Of a stretch of 64,000 bases of DNA, positions 52,301-63,314 are shown piece after piece (position 1 is the first letter of the stretch; each line of letters opens with the position of its first letter). The notes beneath the pieces are model-generated. The model made no database searches. It saw nothing but the letters and a program-made list of their open reading frames with translations, and was not told where the DNA came from. The DNA comes from Xiphias gladius (lineage: Eukaryota; Chordata; Actinopteri; Istiophoriformes; Xiphiidae). The stretch lies in contig NC_053422.1 of assembly GCF_016859285.1 (NCBI RefSeq), forward strand, positions 14,913,501-14,977,500. The letters run 5' to 3'. The position numbers and the translations under genes were made by a program.

Positions 52301-55300
52301 TTAAGACAGTTACAGATTTTTACACTTAAAAAGAGAGATTTTACCTTTGGTCCTTTTTACTCATGACAAAAGCACCATCTTCTGTGAATCTCCATGTCTG
52401 ATTGTCTTTTCGCCTTTTTCCTCAAGTTGGTGGAGAACTGCGTCTGCCTCCTGAGGAATCTGTCCTATCAGGTTCACCGTGAGGTCCCTGGCTGTGAACG
52501 TTACGCAGACACCACGCCCCTCAACCAGGGACTGGCCCCCACAAACAAAGGTGGCTGCTTTGGCTCTCGAAAGGGCAAAGGTCAGTGTCAGACAGCTGTT
52601 ACAGCTTCCAGTTACTTCGTGTCTGTTGAAAGATGGATAGCTACTGGTGGGTGTGAGCTTGTTGATGGCGGAAACACCTGTCGCTGTTTTTCACACTCTA
52701 CCGCTGTTTCCCTCCTTTTCCTCCGCTTTCTCCTCCTTCCTTCGTCTTACCTTTCTCTCTTCTTTCTTCCCACCCTCCTTGACTTCCTCCCCTCTCTCTG
52801 CTGTGTTTAGATGAGTGGTTTTCCAAAGGTAAGATTCCCCTCTTAGTGTTGTCGTGAACTTTTTTGAAACTACTGACCACGCTGTCATCATTCATTTTAC
52901 TAACACATAATAATAGTTCACTAGAGCAATAAGAATGTATAATAATGTTGAATTCACATGCAGTACATGGGCATGATCACCTGATGTCAAACAACACTGC
53001 ATGCTCAAAGTGCTTGTTCCACTGGTTGCATGGTTGCGTTTTTCATAACAATGTACCAAAGTAAAGGACTGAGGATAACTGTACTCTCATCTCAACAACC
53101 TTCGCGTAATCTCTACCATTCCTTCAGCTCAAACTTTCATGTTCTATCTTTTTTTATTTGTTTTCTTGCTGCAGGGAAGAAGGACGGAGATGATGGAAGC
53201 ACAGATCAGGTGGATATCCCAAAGAGGACAACACCTGCCAAAGGTATGTGTGTAACATTTTCCTTCCAAACGTTAATTCATTCTTCTGTAGAGTAGATCA
53301 TTTATATGACCAGGTACAAATTCCTATTAATTGGACATAATTTCATCAATAATATATTTTTCTTTTGGTTTATATTTTATGATGATGCCTGCACCACACT
53401 ACATGGATATGAAAGTATGACTATTAGGCTACTATACTTGTCTTCTAAAGTCTCAGTGATTAAGATGTTTCATGTTGAGTCTGAACCATTTCACAATACC
53501 AGGCTCAGCTGGTAGAAGTAACTTTTGGTTTAGGCTATACCTGTTTCAGGCACAAATGCTGAAGTTTGTCATTCTCCAATCTAAACTAACACCCCTCTCT
53601 TTCTGTCAACTTCAGGCTATGAGCTGTTGTTCCAGCCAGAGGTGGTTCGTGTTTACACATCACTGCTAAGAGAGAGCAAGAACCCCTCGGTGCTGGAGGC
53701 TGCTGCTGGTGCCATCCAGAACCTGTGTGCTGGCCGATGGACTGTTAGTACCATTTTCTAAATAAACTTCTATAAAATATATACTCTCAGTAACTGTAAA
53801 TTAGTTTGTCCCATGAAGTTATTGGAATGAAACTGGGGTTGGTGTAAAAAAAAATCTCCCTCTTTATCTGCTTGTTGTTCAGTATGGTCGATATATCCGG
53901 GCCACCGTGCGTCTGGAGAAGGGTCTTCCCATGATGGCAGAACTACTGGCTCATGGCAATGACCGTGTGGTTAGAGCTATGTCCGGAGCCTTGAGGAACC
54001 TTGCCATCGACAACCGCAACTGTGAACTGCTCGGTACGGATGTTAGCTTGTAGAAAACTCTCAAATATTACCCAAGAATATGACTTACATTTCTAATTTT
54101 GCTTGATAATAATGAAGTTTATTTTGCTATCTATAATATTCATTGTTCTTTGTTATGCATGTGCAGGTTTTTGGAAAGCTGAACTATACTGTGCGTTTCC
54201 TCTGTAGGTTTGCATGCAGTGCCTCACCTTGTGGCCAACCTGCCTGGAGGCCAGAGTCAGTCTGGGCGCATTCTATCAGAGGAGACAGTGGTGTCTGTAC
54301 TGAGCACGCTCACTGAGGTGCTAGGCAACAGTCTGGAGGCAGCAAAGACCCTCCGAGCCTCGCAGGGCATTGAGAGGCTGGTGCTAATTAACAAGGATGG
54401 GTAAGTGTGTTTTGTTCAAAGACAGGACAAAAATTGTGCTTTTCATATTTTTGGGCAAAACAAGTGCAGGTTCTATACCCCCGCTCAGGGCACAAGGCAG
54501 AAAACATCCTCTTTTCTAAGCCTGAACGTGTCTCCCCGTATCCCACAGCAAACGTTCGGATCGTGAGGTGCGAGGGGCGGGCCAGGTGCTGCAGCTGGTC
54601 TGGGCCCATAAGGAGCTCCGTCGGCCTCTTGAGAAAGACGGCTGGAAGAAGACAGATTTCATGGTCAACCCCAACACCAGCACCACCAATGGCCCGAGCA
54701 CTCGAGCTAATGGCACCTATGAAGACAGCACCACGCCACTGCTGGACAGAGGTCAGTGTTGGAGAAATAATGTATGGTTTAAAATTATTTTAGCCACATT
54801 TAAATCCTACATTTGATAAAATAGTTGCAGATGGTGTATTTTATAGAAGGTAAAAATGTTTGTAAAGTTAATGCTTTGGTTTTGTTTTGACTTGACCCTG
54901 TTTTGCTTCATCTTAGGGGAAAAGAGGGATATGATTCCACTAAATGACCTCGGCCCCGGTTAGTACATTTATCATCACTGTTTTGGATCAGGACAAATTT
55001 ATAGAAAATGTGTTTGTCAAGATGACATCTGTGATAATTTTTTTTTTTTTTTTCATCGCATTTTAGAGGCCTACTCTACACTGGATCAGAGGGAGAGGAG
55101 ACACACTCTGGATGAGACCACAGACACTTTACCGGTACTGTTTATCATGCTCACCCTCATTCACATAATGGATTTACTCATTTAACATCACTAACCCCTT
55201 ATCTCCTGCACCACTATGAATACTTCCTGACTTTAACCTTTTTTCATTGACAGCCTTTAAAAACGCACAGTTACTGACAATTTTCTCACACTCACTTCCT

Positions 55301-55394
55301 CTCCCTCTTCTCTCTCTTTCTCTGGTTGTCTCAGCGAGGGGTGTATGGGGGCAGAAAGGGCTCCCTGCCTCTGTTGGACTCCTACGATGGTTAG
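46324..55394 (+). CDS. ctnnd1: p120 catenin / delta-1 catenin (18 coding exons, about 920 aa)
   Basis: Armadillo protein that binds the cadherin juxtamembrane tail, controls cadherin turnover and modulates Rho GTPases. Exons: 46324-46482, 49218-49286, 49404-49795, 50287-50568, 50753-50993, 51091-51313, 51863-52055, 52171-52288, 52427-52580, 52811-52828, 53175-53243, 53616-53743, 53883-54033, 54208-54400, 54549-54751, 54917-54958, 55067-55134, 55335-55394. Phases agree throughout. The N-terminal coiled coil reads [20 protein letters not shown] (residues about 14-33). A Tyr/Gly-rich regulatory region follows, including [14 protein letters not shown]. Armadillo repeats run from about 346 ([12 protein letters not shown]) through [80 protein letters not shown] to WKKTDF near 860. 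These blocks match human p120 almost residue for residue. The last listed exon reads through to an in-frame TAG. An alternative end exists at 57093. Confidence 0.95.
52811..52828 (+). CDS. ctnnd1: ctnnd1 micro-exon C (18 nt)
   Basis: This 18-nt exon lies between a TAG acceptor and a GTAAGA donor. With the flanking G it encodes DEWFSK, matching the six-residue alternative exon C of mammalian p120 (DEWFSR). It splits the basic stretch RKGKG / GKKDG that acts as a nuclear localisation signal in mammalian p120, so inclusion should disrupt that signal. Being a multiple of 3, it can be skipped without a frame change. Confidence 0.88.
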
Positions 55395-55695
55395 CCCTCC
55401 CACCCTCCCCTCTACCCCCCCTCTGCATGTAACAGCATGGTATGTCCAACTGACCTCTCGTTCTGCATGGACTCTGAGTTCTTTTCCATTCTGTCATGTA
55501 GCTTCAAACCCTCAGTGAAAATTGGTCCCTTTCTATGATGGTGTACCGAATCACTGGTTAGGATCCATTGTACTGATTCCTAACTATATGATACCCTGAT
55601 GTGATGTGCACATGCTGATAGAGTATGCTGCAAGGTGCTCCTTGTGCATTGTGGTCCATGCAGTTTGTCAGCGTAGAGATGAATCCCAGACTAAC

Positions 55696-55701
55696 AATAA
55701 A
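55696..55701 (+). other. ctnnd1: Candidate proximal poly(A) signal of ctnnd1
   Basis: AATAAA lies about 300 nt after the TAG stop at 55392-55394 and would serve transcripts that end in that exon. Confidence 0.45.
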
Positions 55702-57092
55702 GATTAAGAAGCGTCAGAATAATAAATGTTGTTTGTGCAGAAGTGTTGTCACAATACCAGAACTTTGACTTTTATACAAATGCTAATTTTAATTACAAAA
55801 TATTATAACTACTATAAAACGTCAAAGAACTAAAATGATGCAGTGTCACAGAAAAGCAGTTTCTTAAGTTTAATTTGTGTTACCAAATTTCCTTTTAAAA
55901 GCTTTGTAACTTTTGCAAAAGGGGGTTTTGACGTGACATTTGGTTTGATCATTGTCATCTCAAAATAGTTTTGTGTATCTTCAAGCGGCATCTGTTATTG
56001 ATTTACACTTGCTCTAGGAATGTAATGTAGTGTTGTGTTTGAAACTGTTTTCATGTTGCACGAATATTTGTCTCCAGGTACTCCGTTTTGCCAGTGACCT
56101 TTGATTAGTGTTTCATTGCACTCTTGTGGTGCTGCAGGGTATCACAACAACACGTGGCAGAATAGATAGATTCACTGTATTAGGTCTTTTTGTTGTGTTG
56201 GGGAACTAGCGACTTAACAACAGAATGAGAATGAGGATTAAACAGGAAAATAAACTTTTAAGAAGAATGATTAATTGATCAGTGAGAAGTGTTACCCTGA
56301 AATAACAGTCCATCATTGATTTACTTGTTACTTTTCTAAAATAACAAGATAATGTCATGTCTCACTGTTATACTTTTTAAATTATCTTTAGTTTTTCTAA
56401 TTCAACTAGAAACTCCTCCAGTTCACAACCTTCCACAACTATCTTGACTCGTTCCTGCATTAGTGCTGTCTGCACTTAGATACATTATATAGCACACTGA
56501 TAATTTTAGTTTTACATAGCACAAAAATCCAGTAAAATTAGTAAGAATATCTATTATCAATGCATTATTTATTCAAGGTTGTCCTCCATTTTGTACTTTA
56601 CTTACCTTTTACCCTCCCACATAGACTTGCTGATGCAGGACGGCACAAGATCTTTTTTTGACAGATATTGACATTCATTTTTAATTCAGTGGGCCAGAGG
56701 ATAATTGTGTCGAAATTTCGAGTGTAGCACATTTTAGGCCAGTGACTGTAGTTACTGACTATCAAACGTAGTGTGTTTTACTAATGTATTACAGGGAAAA
56801 CTGTGATTACAGTAACATAACGTTTATAAGCTTTCTGAACTATCTGTTCAAAGGTCAAGATAAAATTCAATGCTGAATTCAAACTATATTCAGTTTAATT
56901 TCATATTGGTATTAAAGTATTATTGCAAATCAGGATGTTGTGACAGCACTCCTGTGCAGCATTCCATATTTATACCACATAGTGAGTCTTTGTGTTGCCT
57001 CCTTGTTTAATGTGTAAATGAACCAAATAAAATTTCCTGTGCTTATATTTTGACTCCGTTATAATCAGCGCATTTTTGCTCTGTTCCTCCAG

Positions 57093-57151
57093 AAAAACTG
57101 ATAGTGTGCATCACTCAGACTGGGCCGTCCTTGCCCTACCACTGCTACTGA
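57093..57151 (+). CDS. ctnnd1: Alternative last coding segment of ctnnd1
   Basis: A polypyrimidine-rich acceptor (GCTCTGTTCCTCCAG) precedes AAA-AAC-TGA. If exon 55335-55389 is skipped, exon 55067-55134 joins in phase 0 and the protein ends in Lys-Asn (stop at 57099-57101, about 903 aa). This parallels mammalian p120, which ends Lys-Ile from its own last exon. If the donor at 55389 is used instead, the reading frame continues EKLIVCITQTG and stops at 57149-57151. Transcripts are needed to decide between them. Confidence 0.55.
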
Positions 57152-57859
57152 GGAGAGAAGATCCAGATGCACAGTCTCTCTCCCTCGCTCAACCGATGTC
57201 CCCCCCCCTCCTCCTTTCCCCTCCTCTTTCTCTCTCTCTATCGCCACGCAGATGGGATTGGAAGATGAGGGTTGGCATCCAAAGAAAGTGGTTGTGTTGC
57301 AGGCGAAAAGGTTCATTTGCGCAACACACACGTCCAGATACTTACCTACTTTTTACAAATTCATTCAAGTGTAGCAACAAAAATATATTCTGTTTTTTAA
57401 ATTATAGTTCTTCTGTAAAAGCAATCACTTTTGTTGACAATCGTTTAATTTTGGTGTTGTCATCCTGCTTTTTTTTTTTTTTTTTTTTCCTTGCTATTGT
57501 CAACATTTTTGATACATTTTTATCAATGCTGCCAACACCCACATCCTAATAATGAATTTGTATGCAGACTTTCTATGTAGGGTATATACTGTATATAAAA
57601 AGAAAATGGGATGACTGCATTAGTTTTGGCTCATTAATTTAAATCATCCCTTTACTGGGATTGTTGGGAGGTTGGGACGCACCGGCAGACCGACGGTCGG
57701 CCTGTAGATTGAGAATGTTTATATAGGAGTTATTTTCCCGTCTAGAGTTATTTTCTTTCGGTTGGGATGAGCACAGGAGTAGACAAGAAAAGGCAGGTGT
57801 GTGTATATTTGTCAAACAGTAAACCTGTGGCCGTGCGTTCGAAAAATTGAATATGGACC

Positions 57860-57862
<3 letters not shown>

Positions 57863-57905
<43 letters not shown>
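57863..57905. repeat. (TG)n microsatellite in ctnnd1 3'UTR
   Basis: About 21 TG units lie within the presumed long 3'UTR of ctnnd1. Confidence 0.93.
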
Positions 57906-57907
<2 letters not shown>

Positions 57908-58863
57908 TGAGAGACCCATAAGACCACACATTGATTATTTCTTCTGTTCATGTTGTCTGTTTTTATTGTTTGCTCCTATTCCTGTGACAAAGCATTTTTT
58001 TTCTTAGTTTTCATGTACCAAAAGCCTCTTTTTGTGTTTGATACCTTAATTTCCAACTTTTTCTTTTACCCCCCCTGTGGAGCAAATGATCATTTCAGCT
58101 GCTGTGTTTTGACTTTGAGTACAAGACATCGAACCTGTTCCTGAAATGTGAAGCTAGGAACATACACCACTAAAACTCTAAAACATTTTGACATCCTGCT
58201 TCAGAAACCATTCCATGCTCTTCTACTAAAGGTTAACATTATTGACACAACCTACTTCACCGTAACAAACACTTCAGGAGAGTCTCTTTGGACTAAATAG
58301 TCTTACCTTTATTCTGATTTGTCCACAAACTTGTAAACCCCCCCCCACAAAAAAAAACACTACTTACTCTATTTTTGTGCTTTAGCCATTTGTACGTGAA
58401 CATTTGGATTCAGTTTGTGCCGTTTTACATAAAAATCTTGGGAGGCTTTTTCACTCAGGAGACTTGAGACAGATTGGGGGAGAGAGATTGATGTTGGACA
58501 ATGGTGTACAAAAAGCACATTTTGGTCTATGATCCTTTTTTTTTTTTTTTTTTTTTTTTAAACCTTCTTTTTGTACTTCCTTCTTTCTGGTTTGTATTTT
58601 ATTTTGGGGTGCGGGAGTGTTGGGTGAGAGAATTATGCAATTTGTTCTACTTTTTAGTCCCAGTTTTACCATTGACTTGTTTTAAAGGCAAAAGAGACCA
58701 ATCATCTTTGTTTTTTGTTTTGTATTTTCCACACACATAGTATGTTTGTACTATTGCCTATACATGTAATATTATGATGTACCATTCATACCTGCCTTGG
58801 CTCTGAGAAGTTGCTTTTTTCAGTAAAGTATGTAACTGGTAATACTGTTGTTGTTTTTTTATA

Positions 58864-58869
58864 AATAAA
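58864..58869 (+). other. ctnnd1: Distal poly(A) signal of ctnnd1
   Basis: AATAAA follows about 1.75 kb of T-rich sequence after the 57.1-kb exon, in keeping with a long 3'UTR. Another AATAAA lies near 57026, upstream of that exon's acceptor. Confidence 0.6.
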
Positions 58870-60064
58870 GATGTTTTCTTAGACAAGGTTTGTCAACATG
58901 TGACTGACGTGTCTGTATTGTGAGGTGAGGAAGGACTGCTGTATCGTGTAGATAAACACTTCTAATTAAAGAGAGGCGGTCTGGCTGACTGAGTAATTTC
59001 ATCCCCTTGCTTTTGTCAAGGCAAATGGCAAACGCACAAACTTCACACTATGTCAGATATTCACTCCCCAAATCCGTGTCCTTCATTTGGCTTGTTTTTT
59101 TTTTTTCTTTTTTCTTTTTCTTTTTTAATCCATTAATTATCAAGGGTCTTTATCCGTGAAGTCAGTGGTGTCACCAGACCTTTTCATCTCCCAACTTAAA
59201 ATCCCAAACTGTGCTAAGGTCTTGTGTTCATTCCTGTATAAAGCCGATTAACCTTAAAACACGATGTGCACCACAGCACAGTTAAAGGCTGTTAAGTGTT
59301 GACATTATCAGCTTTGCTGCTGTCTCCGGTTACACTCTGAGCCGCATGCTGACAGGGAATAGCTGTCATGTACGTGTGTGTGTGTATGTTTGTCAGGCCC
59401 CAGACATGTCGAAGGAACACACCAGGACGAGAAAGTGTCTTGGTGTTTCCGGTATGCCACATATCTGAAATGCGCACACACAGACTGAGAGAAGCAGCTG
59501 CTGGATCACGAGGGCCTTAGGTGCTTGTCAAGAATGTGAAACTCTGTCATTAGCCAAGCTGATGTTTATGTGTCAACCTGTGAGCCCTACCAAGTCACAG
59601 AAGTTAATCTGTAAATATATATGGTCATGTTGAGTAAAAAAAAACAAAAAACTTTTCCAAGTACTGAATAATGCATGTTCACTCTCCCTAGACTCTTTAA
59701 ATTAGTGTGTAAGAGGCAGGTCTGTAGATAACATTAAGGAGTCTGTGTCCTCTGTAATTTTAAATTTGCAAATAAAATATACACCTAGAAGGTTTTTACA
59801 AGTTGATTTCAGTATGGTTACATATACTCAACATACTTAAATCTAACTACTTTTAAGCCAACAAAAAGTAAATGAGCTAGGGCTGGTTACACATATCAGT
59901 GCCAATCAGATACCTTATTCTGAAGAGTATAAATATGGCTTGAGACTTTTTTCTACAAACAAAATATATCAAAATTTTCAATTAAAAAAAACTAATAGAA
60001 ATGTGGTTCTTACTGGACAGAGATGCTACAAACATATGATGATCTTATAGAATATGATGCATTC

Positions 60065-61050
60065 CTGTAACCGTATATAAAGTAGTTAAAATTAGCTCAA
60101 CCTTAAACGTCTACAGCAGAGGAAAGCAACACACACATTAATGAAGCAGTACTATTAATCCAAAAACACCTATAATAGTAAAACACTGACACGGACCATC
60201 TCTCTGCTTCATGAGTACTTTTAGTTTTGATATTTTAACTACATTTTGCTGATAATACTTACACACTTTTACTTCTGTAAGGTTCTGAATGCAGGACTTT
60301 TACTTGTAGTGGAAAATTTTCAGTGTGGTACTTTTGCTTAAGTCAATGATCTGAATAGGTTACCTCTGTTTATTTGACCGCTTTCGTTACCTGTTACTTG
60401 TAAGATGAAGATTTTACACAATTGATGATATAACAAACTTTTAAAATACCACACGCTGAAGATTAAACCAGTGGTTTCCTACCTTTTTGGTTTCTGACTT
60501 CTCCCAAAGAGCAGCGTGTAATCGGGGTCACATTTCTTATGGCTATGAGTTGTTAACAGCTCCATCAAATAGCGATTTTTCCCTCTAAACGTCTCACGTG
60601 GTTTAATTTCAATAAATGTTCAATTGATCCAATATCTCGCCAAAAACAAGGGATTAGAGAAAAAGTCCAAAAACTGAAAACAGATTTGTGTATCAGACAA
60701 ATTTTTTTTTCTTCTTTCCTCTCACGACCCCTGAGATGTATCTGGTGTCCCTGTATATAAAACTGTATATAAAGCAGTTAAAACTAGCTCCACCTCAGGC
60801 AGCTACAACCGTAACATGCTGCTACCCAAACTAAAACTTCAGTGTTAATCATCTAATGATGTCAGACACAGTGATATGTCAGTCAGAGGGACCAAACCAC
60901 TACTTTTACTTTTACTACTACTTTTAACTACATTTTGCTGCTGATACGTATGTACTTTTACTTAAGTAGGTTTTTTCATGCAGGACTTTTACTTGTAATG
61001 GAGTATTTTTACATTGCTGTATTGTCAGCAAAGGGTCTGAATACCTCAGA
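60065..61050. mobile_element. Composite of teleost DNA transposon fragments, copies E and F
   Basis: Two partial copies of the CAGTGGTGGAAAGTAAC-type family can be read from AACTACATTTTGCTGATAAT with GCAGGACTTTTACTTGTAGT (about 60233-60320) and from AAAACTAGCTCCACCTCAGG to GCAGGACTTTTACTTGTAAT (about 60780-61000). Between them, 60468-60755 resembles a second hAT-like teleost element (CCAGTGGTTTCCTACCTTTT at one side, CTCACGACCCCTGAGATGTA near the other), probably nested. All are non-coding. Confidence 0.55.
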
Positions 61051-61082
61051 TTCCGGGACAGATTCATGTCCCGGTATCTGAG
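61045..61082. repeat. 16-bp inverted repeat with 6-nt loop
   Basis: Arms 61045-61060 and 61067-61082 pair with one mismatch around loop GATTCA. It lies at the junction between the transposon fragments and a CpG-richer patch. Confidence 0.8.
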
Positions 61083-62431
61083 TTTAGCAGGTCTCGTGGG
61101 ATCGTTATATAGCATTAGCTTTATTGCTACACATACTGTGCGCCCCCCCCTCTCCGTTTTCGTCCTTGCGCACCTGAAGGCTTGGACCTTGAAATGATCT
61201 GAGCTAACAATAACTGAGGCGTCCCTCCGGCGGATCCAGTCCAGCATTTGCCATCGGTTAGTCAGTGTCAACCTCCCGGACTTGGGCTGAGTGAGGCACC
61301 ATTCCGGATCGGACGTGTCGCATCATCGCCCACTTTCAGCACGCAGCGGTTCGCGTTGTCAACTGACTGACAGTTCAGGGAGCGCAATGGGTTTATAATT
61401 GTAACTTAAAGGCCATTTCGTTGCTTATGTTTTTACTGTGACCATGATTCATGTAAATATTTCAGAGGCATTCTCCGCTCTTGCAGCGCGCCCCCCCCCC
61501 CCGAGCAATCTTCATTCAAAGGACTGGGCGCCATCTTGGAGTACGTTATCCAGTTCCAGCTGCATCCATCCAGCACGAAGAAGTATTTCTCCACCAGAAT
61601 CATTATTCCTTACAGCGTGGAGGTGGTTTTGAAACTGCAATGAGATCTTCATGTTGGGAAAAAAATATACACTAATTAATTTTTAGTTTCTCTATTATAG
61701 ATACCTAATACTTTCTGATACGGTTTTGGCTCCATCCTTACCACAATGGACACTGTGCTCAGCTGCTTTACCTTCGACGTTTCATGTATGTAAATGTTAA
61801 CTGTAAATACAAATGTTGATTAAATTGTTATTATTTTCACAGCACAAATTCTGTTGGGAGTGGGCTACTTTTGTGTGCCCGGAGAAGTGTCTGCTATTAT
61901 TCCTTTTTTTCAGGCGGCACGCTCCTCAGCAACCTCCACCACTTAGGCAAAGCTGGCAGTGTTGTTAAACTCAGATGCGCGTATCGACATTTTTATCAAC
62001 GCAGATCTCCTCTCATCTGGACACCGGTGTCTGGACAGTGAGAGAGCAACATTCAGAGAGTGAGAAAATCAACCTGAATCAACAAGAATAATGAGTGGGA
62101 ATTACACCCCCTTTGATCAGTTGAGAGAAAAAACTAAAATTGGACACATGACCTCAATATATCTAAAACATGTGCTACAGCCCTGGTAAGATGACAAATG
62201 TCAAATGTATGTAAGTTAATAAAAGTCATATAGCTGCACCTGCCACAATATAAGAACTGTTTGGCATTTAGCAGCCACAGTGCAGTATTATTAGAGCTGT
62301 AATAAACTTCAGAGAAACATAAATGGTTTGGTCTTCTGGCTGCTACAAACGTATATCTCAGTGACAGGTGTGTGTGCATGTCTGTGTTAGTCACTGAGTG
62401 TGTGTAGTGTTTGTAACCTGTGAAGCTGGTA

Positions 62432-62435
62432 CTCC

Positions 62436-62460
<25 letters not shown>
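62432..62460. repeat. (CA)n microsatellite
   Basis: About 14 CA units, some 90 bp upstream of a TATA-like box. Confidence 0.9.
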
Positions 62461-62466
<6 letters not shown>

Positions 62467-62548
62467 ACCCCTCCATAAACTTGAGACGACCAAAGGCAGC
62501 AGATTTCTCCTCCCTCCCTCCCTGCGTCCTGTCATTTGGTGTCATATC

Positions 62549-62556
62549 TATTTAAG
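62549..62556 (+). promoter_or_regulatory. TATA-like box of the 62.9-kb gene
   Basis: TATTTAAG followed by a GC-richer stretch suggests a transcription start near 62580. It would give a 5'UTR of about 310 nt that contains several upstream ATGs. The assignment is inferred from position. Confidence 0.35.
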
Positions 62557-62897
62557 GCTCCCCCGCTGTTCTTCGTTTGCTCTATATCTCTCTCTAAAGC
62601 TCAAATAGAAGCAGCGACTTTTAACTCCAGCATTTGAGATCTGGGGGGAAATTGCTGGGAGGATAAAAACAAAGGAATATATAGCACAGAGAGGAATGAT
62701 TGTTGTGAGGAATTTAGGAGTCCACATTAGGGACACCACTGGGTTACCATGCATGATAAGGTAGGGAAACCACACGACTTGGAGATAAGGTATGGCCTGT
62801 TTCCTTCCTTATGATCGCTGTAGCTGATTTGTGGAGGAGAGTGAGTAGAAACGGATCATTTTTAGAGCAAAAAGGCTTTTTTTTGGCCTTATAACTC

Positions 62898-63314
62898 ATG
62901 GATTCACTCGGTGTCCGTAGTCCGTCCTCTTCAAAGTCAGATGAAGATTCCCCCGATCACACTCCGGTCCCGGACTCCTCCCGCCACACCTCCCACATAG
63001 GGAACCAGGATGGGCTCAGTGGCCTGGGCTACGGGTTCAGGGTTGCCTGGCACCAGCTGAGGCCCTTCATCCCTTTCTTCCTCATCAGCTCCATGGTGGT
63101 GGCCCTTGTCTACCTGGTGCAGGCGATAGTCTACGGGGGGCCCTTCAAAGACCCACTTTTCTTTTCCAAGTTCAATGAGCGCTGGCCCCGGCCCACTCCC
63201 GACCATCAGGACTCTCCAACACCTACCAAGGTTTTCAGTCCGGTTCCCTCTCTGTCCTTTCAGCAAGTCCTGGTCGACATGCACAGAGACAATGATACTA
63301 CGGGAGGTGGTTGA
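62898..63314 (+). CDS. Small single-pass membrane protein, unrecognised (138 aa)
   Basis: The frame is intact on one exon and shows protein-like composition. An N-terminal Ser/Asp/Pro-rich region (residues 1-35) precedes GLGYGFRVAWHQLRPF, one hydrophobic segment at about 57-79 (FIPFFLISSMVVALVYLVQA), then GGPFKDPLFFSKFNERWP and a Pro/Ser-rich tail ending DNDTTGGG. There is no signal peptide, so it is probably a single-pass membrane protein with flanking tails on either side. The start has G at +4 but a weak -3 base, and the next in-frame ATG is Met66 inside the membrane span, which favours this start. I do not recognise the family. The gene could have upstream non-coding exons. No AATAAA was found before the window ends. 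Confidence 0.65.
   Translation: MDSLGVRSPSSSKSDEDSPDHTPVPDSSRHTSHIGNQDGLSGLGYGFRVAWHQLRPFIPFFLISSMVVALVYLVQAIVYGGPFKDPLFFSKFNERWPRPTPDHQDSPTPTKVFSPVPSLSFQQVLVDMHRDNDTTGGG

Larger units (their letters stand above)
58890..62540. other. Repeat-rich intergenic region
   Basis: No supported exon. It holds teleost transposon fragments (60065-61050), an imperfect hairpin at 61045-61082, a short CpG-richer patch near 61.14-61.35 kb and a (CA)n at 62432-62460. The CpG patch could be a distal promoter, but no exon could be tied to it. Confidence 0.5.

Noticed and set aside
61140-61350. CpG-richer patch considered as a promoter
   Set aside because: No exon or splice site could be tied to it, so it is only noted in the intergenic entry.
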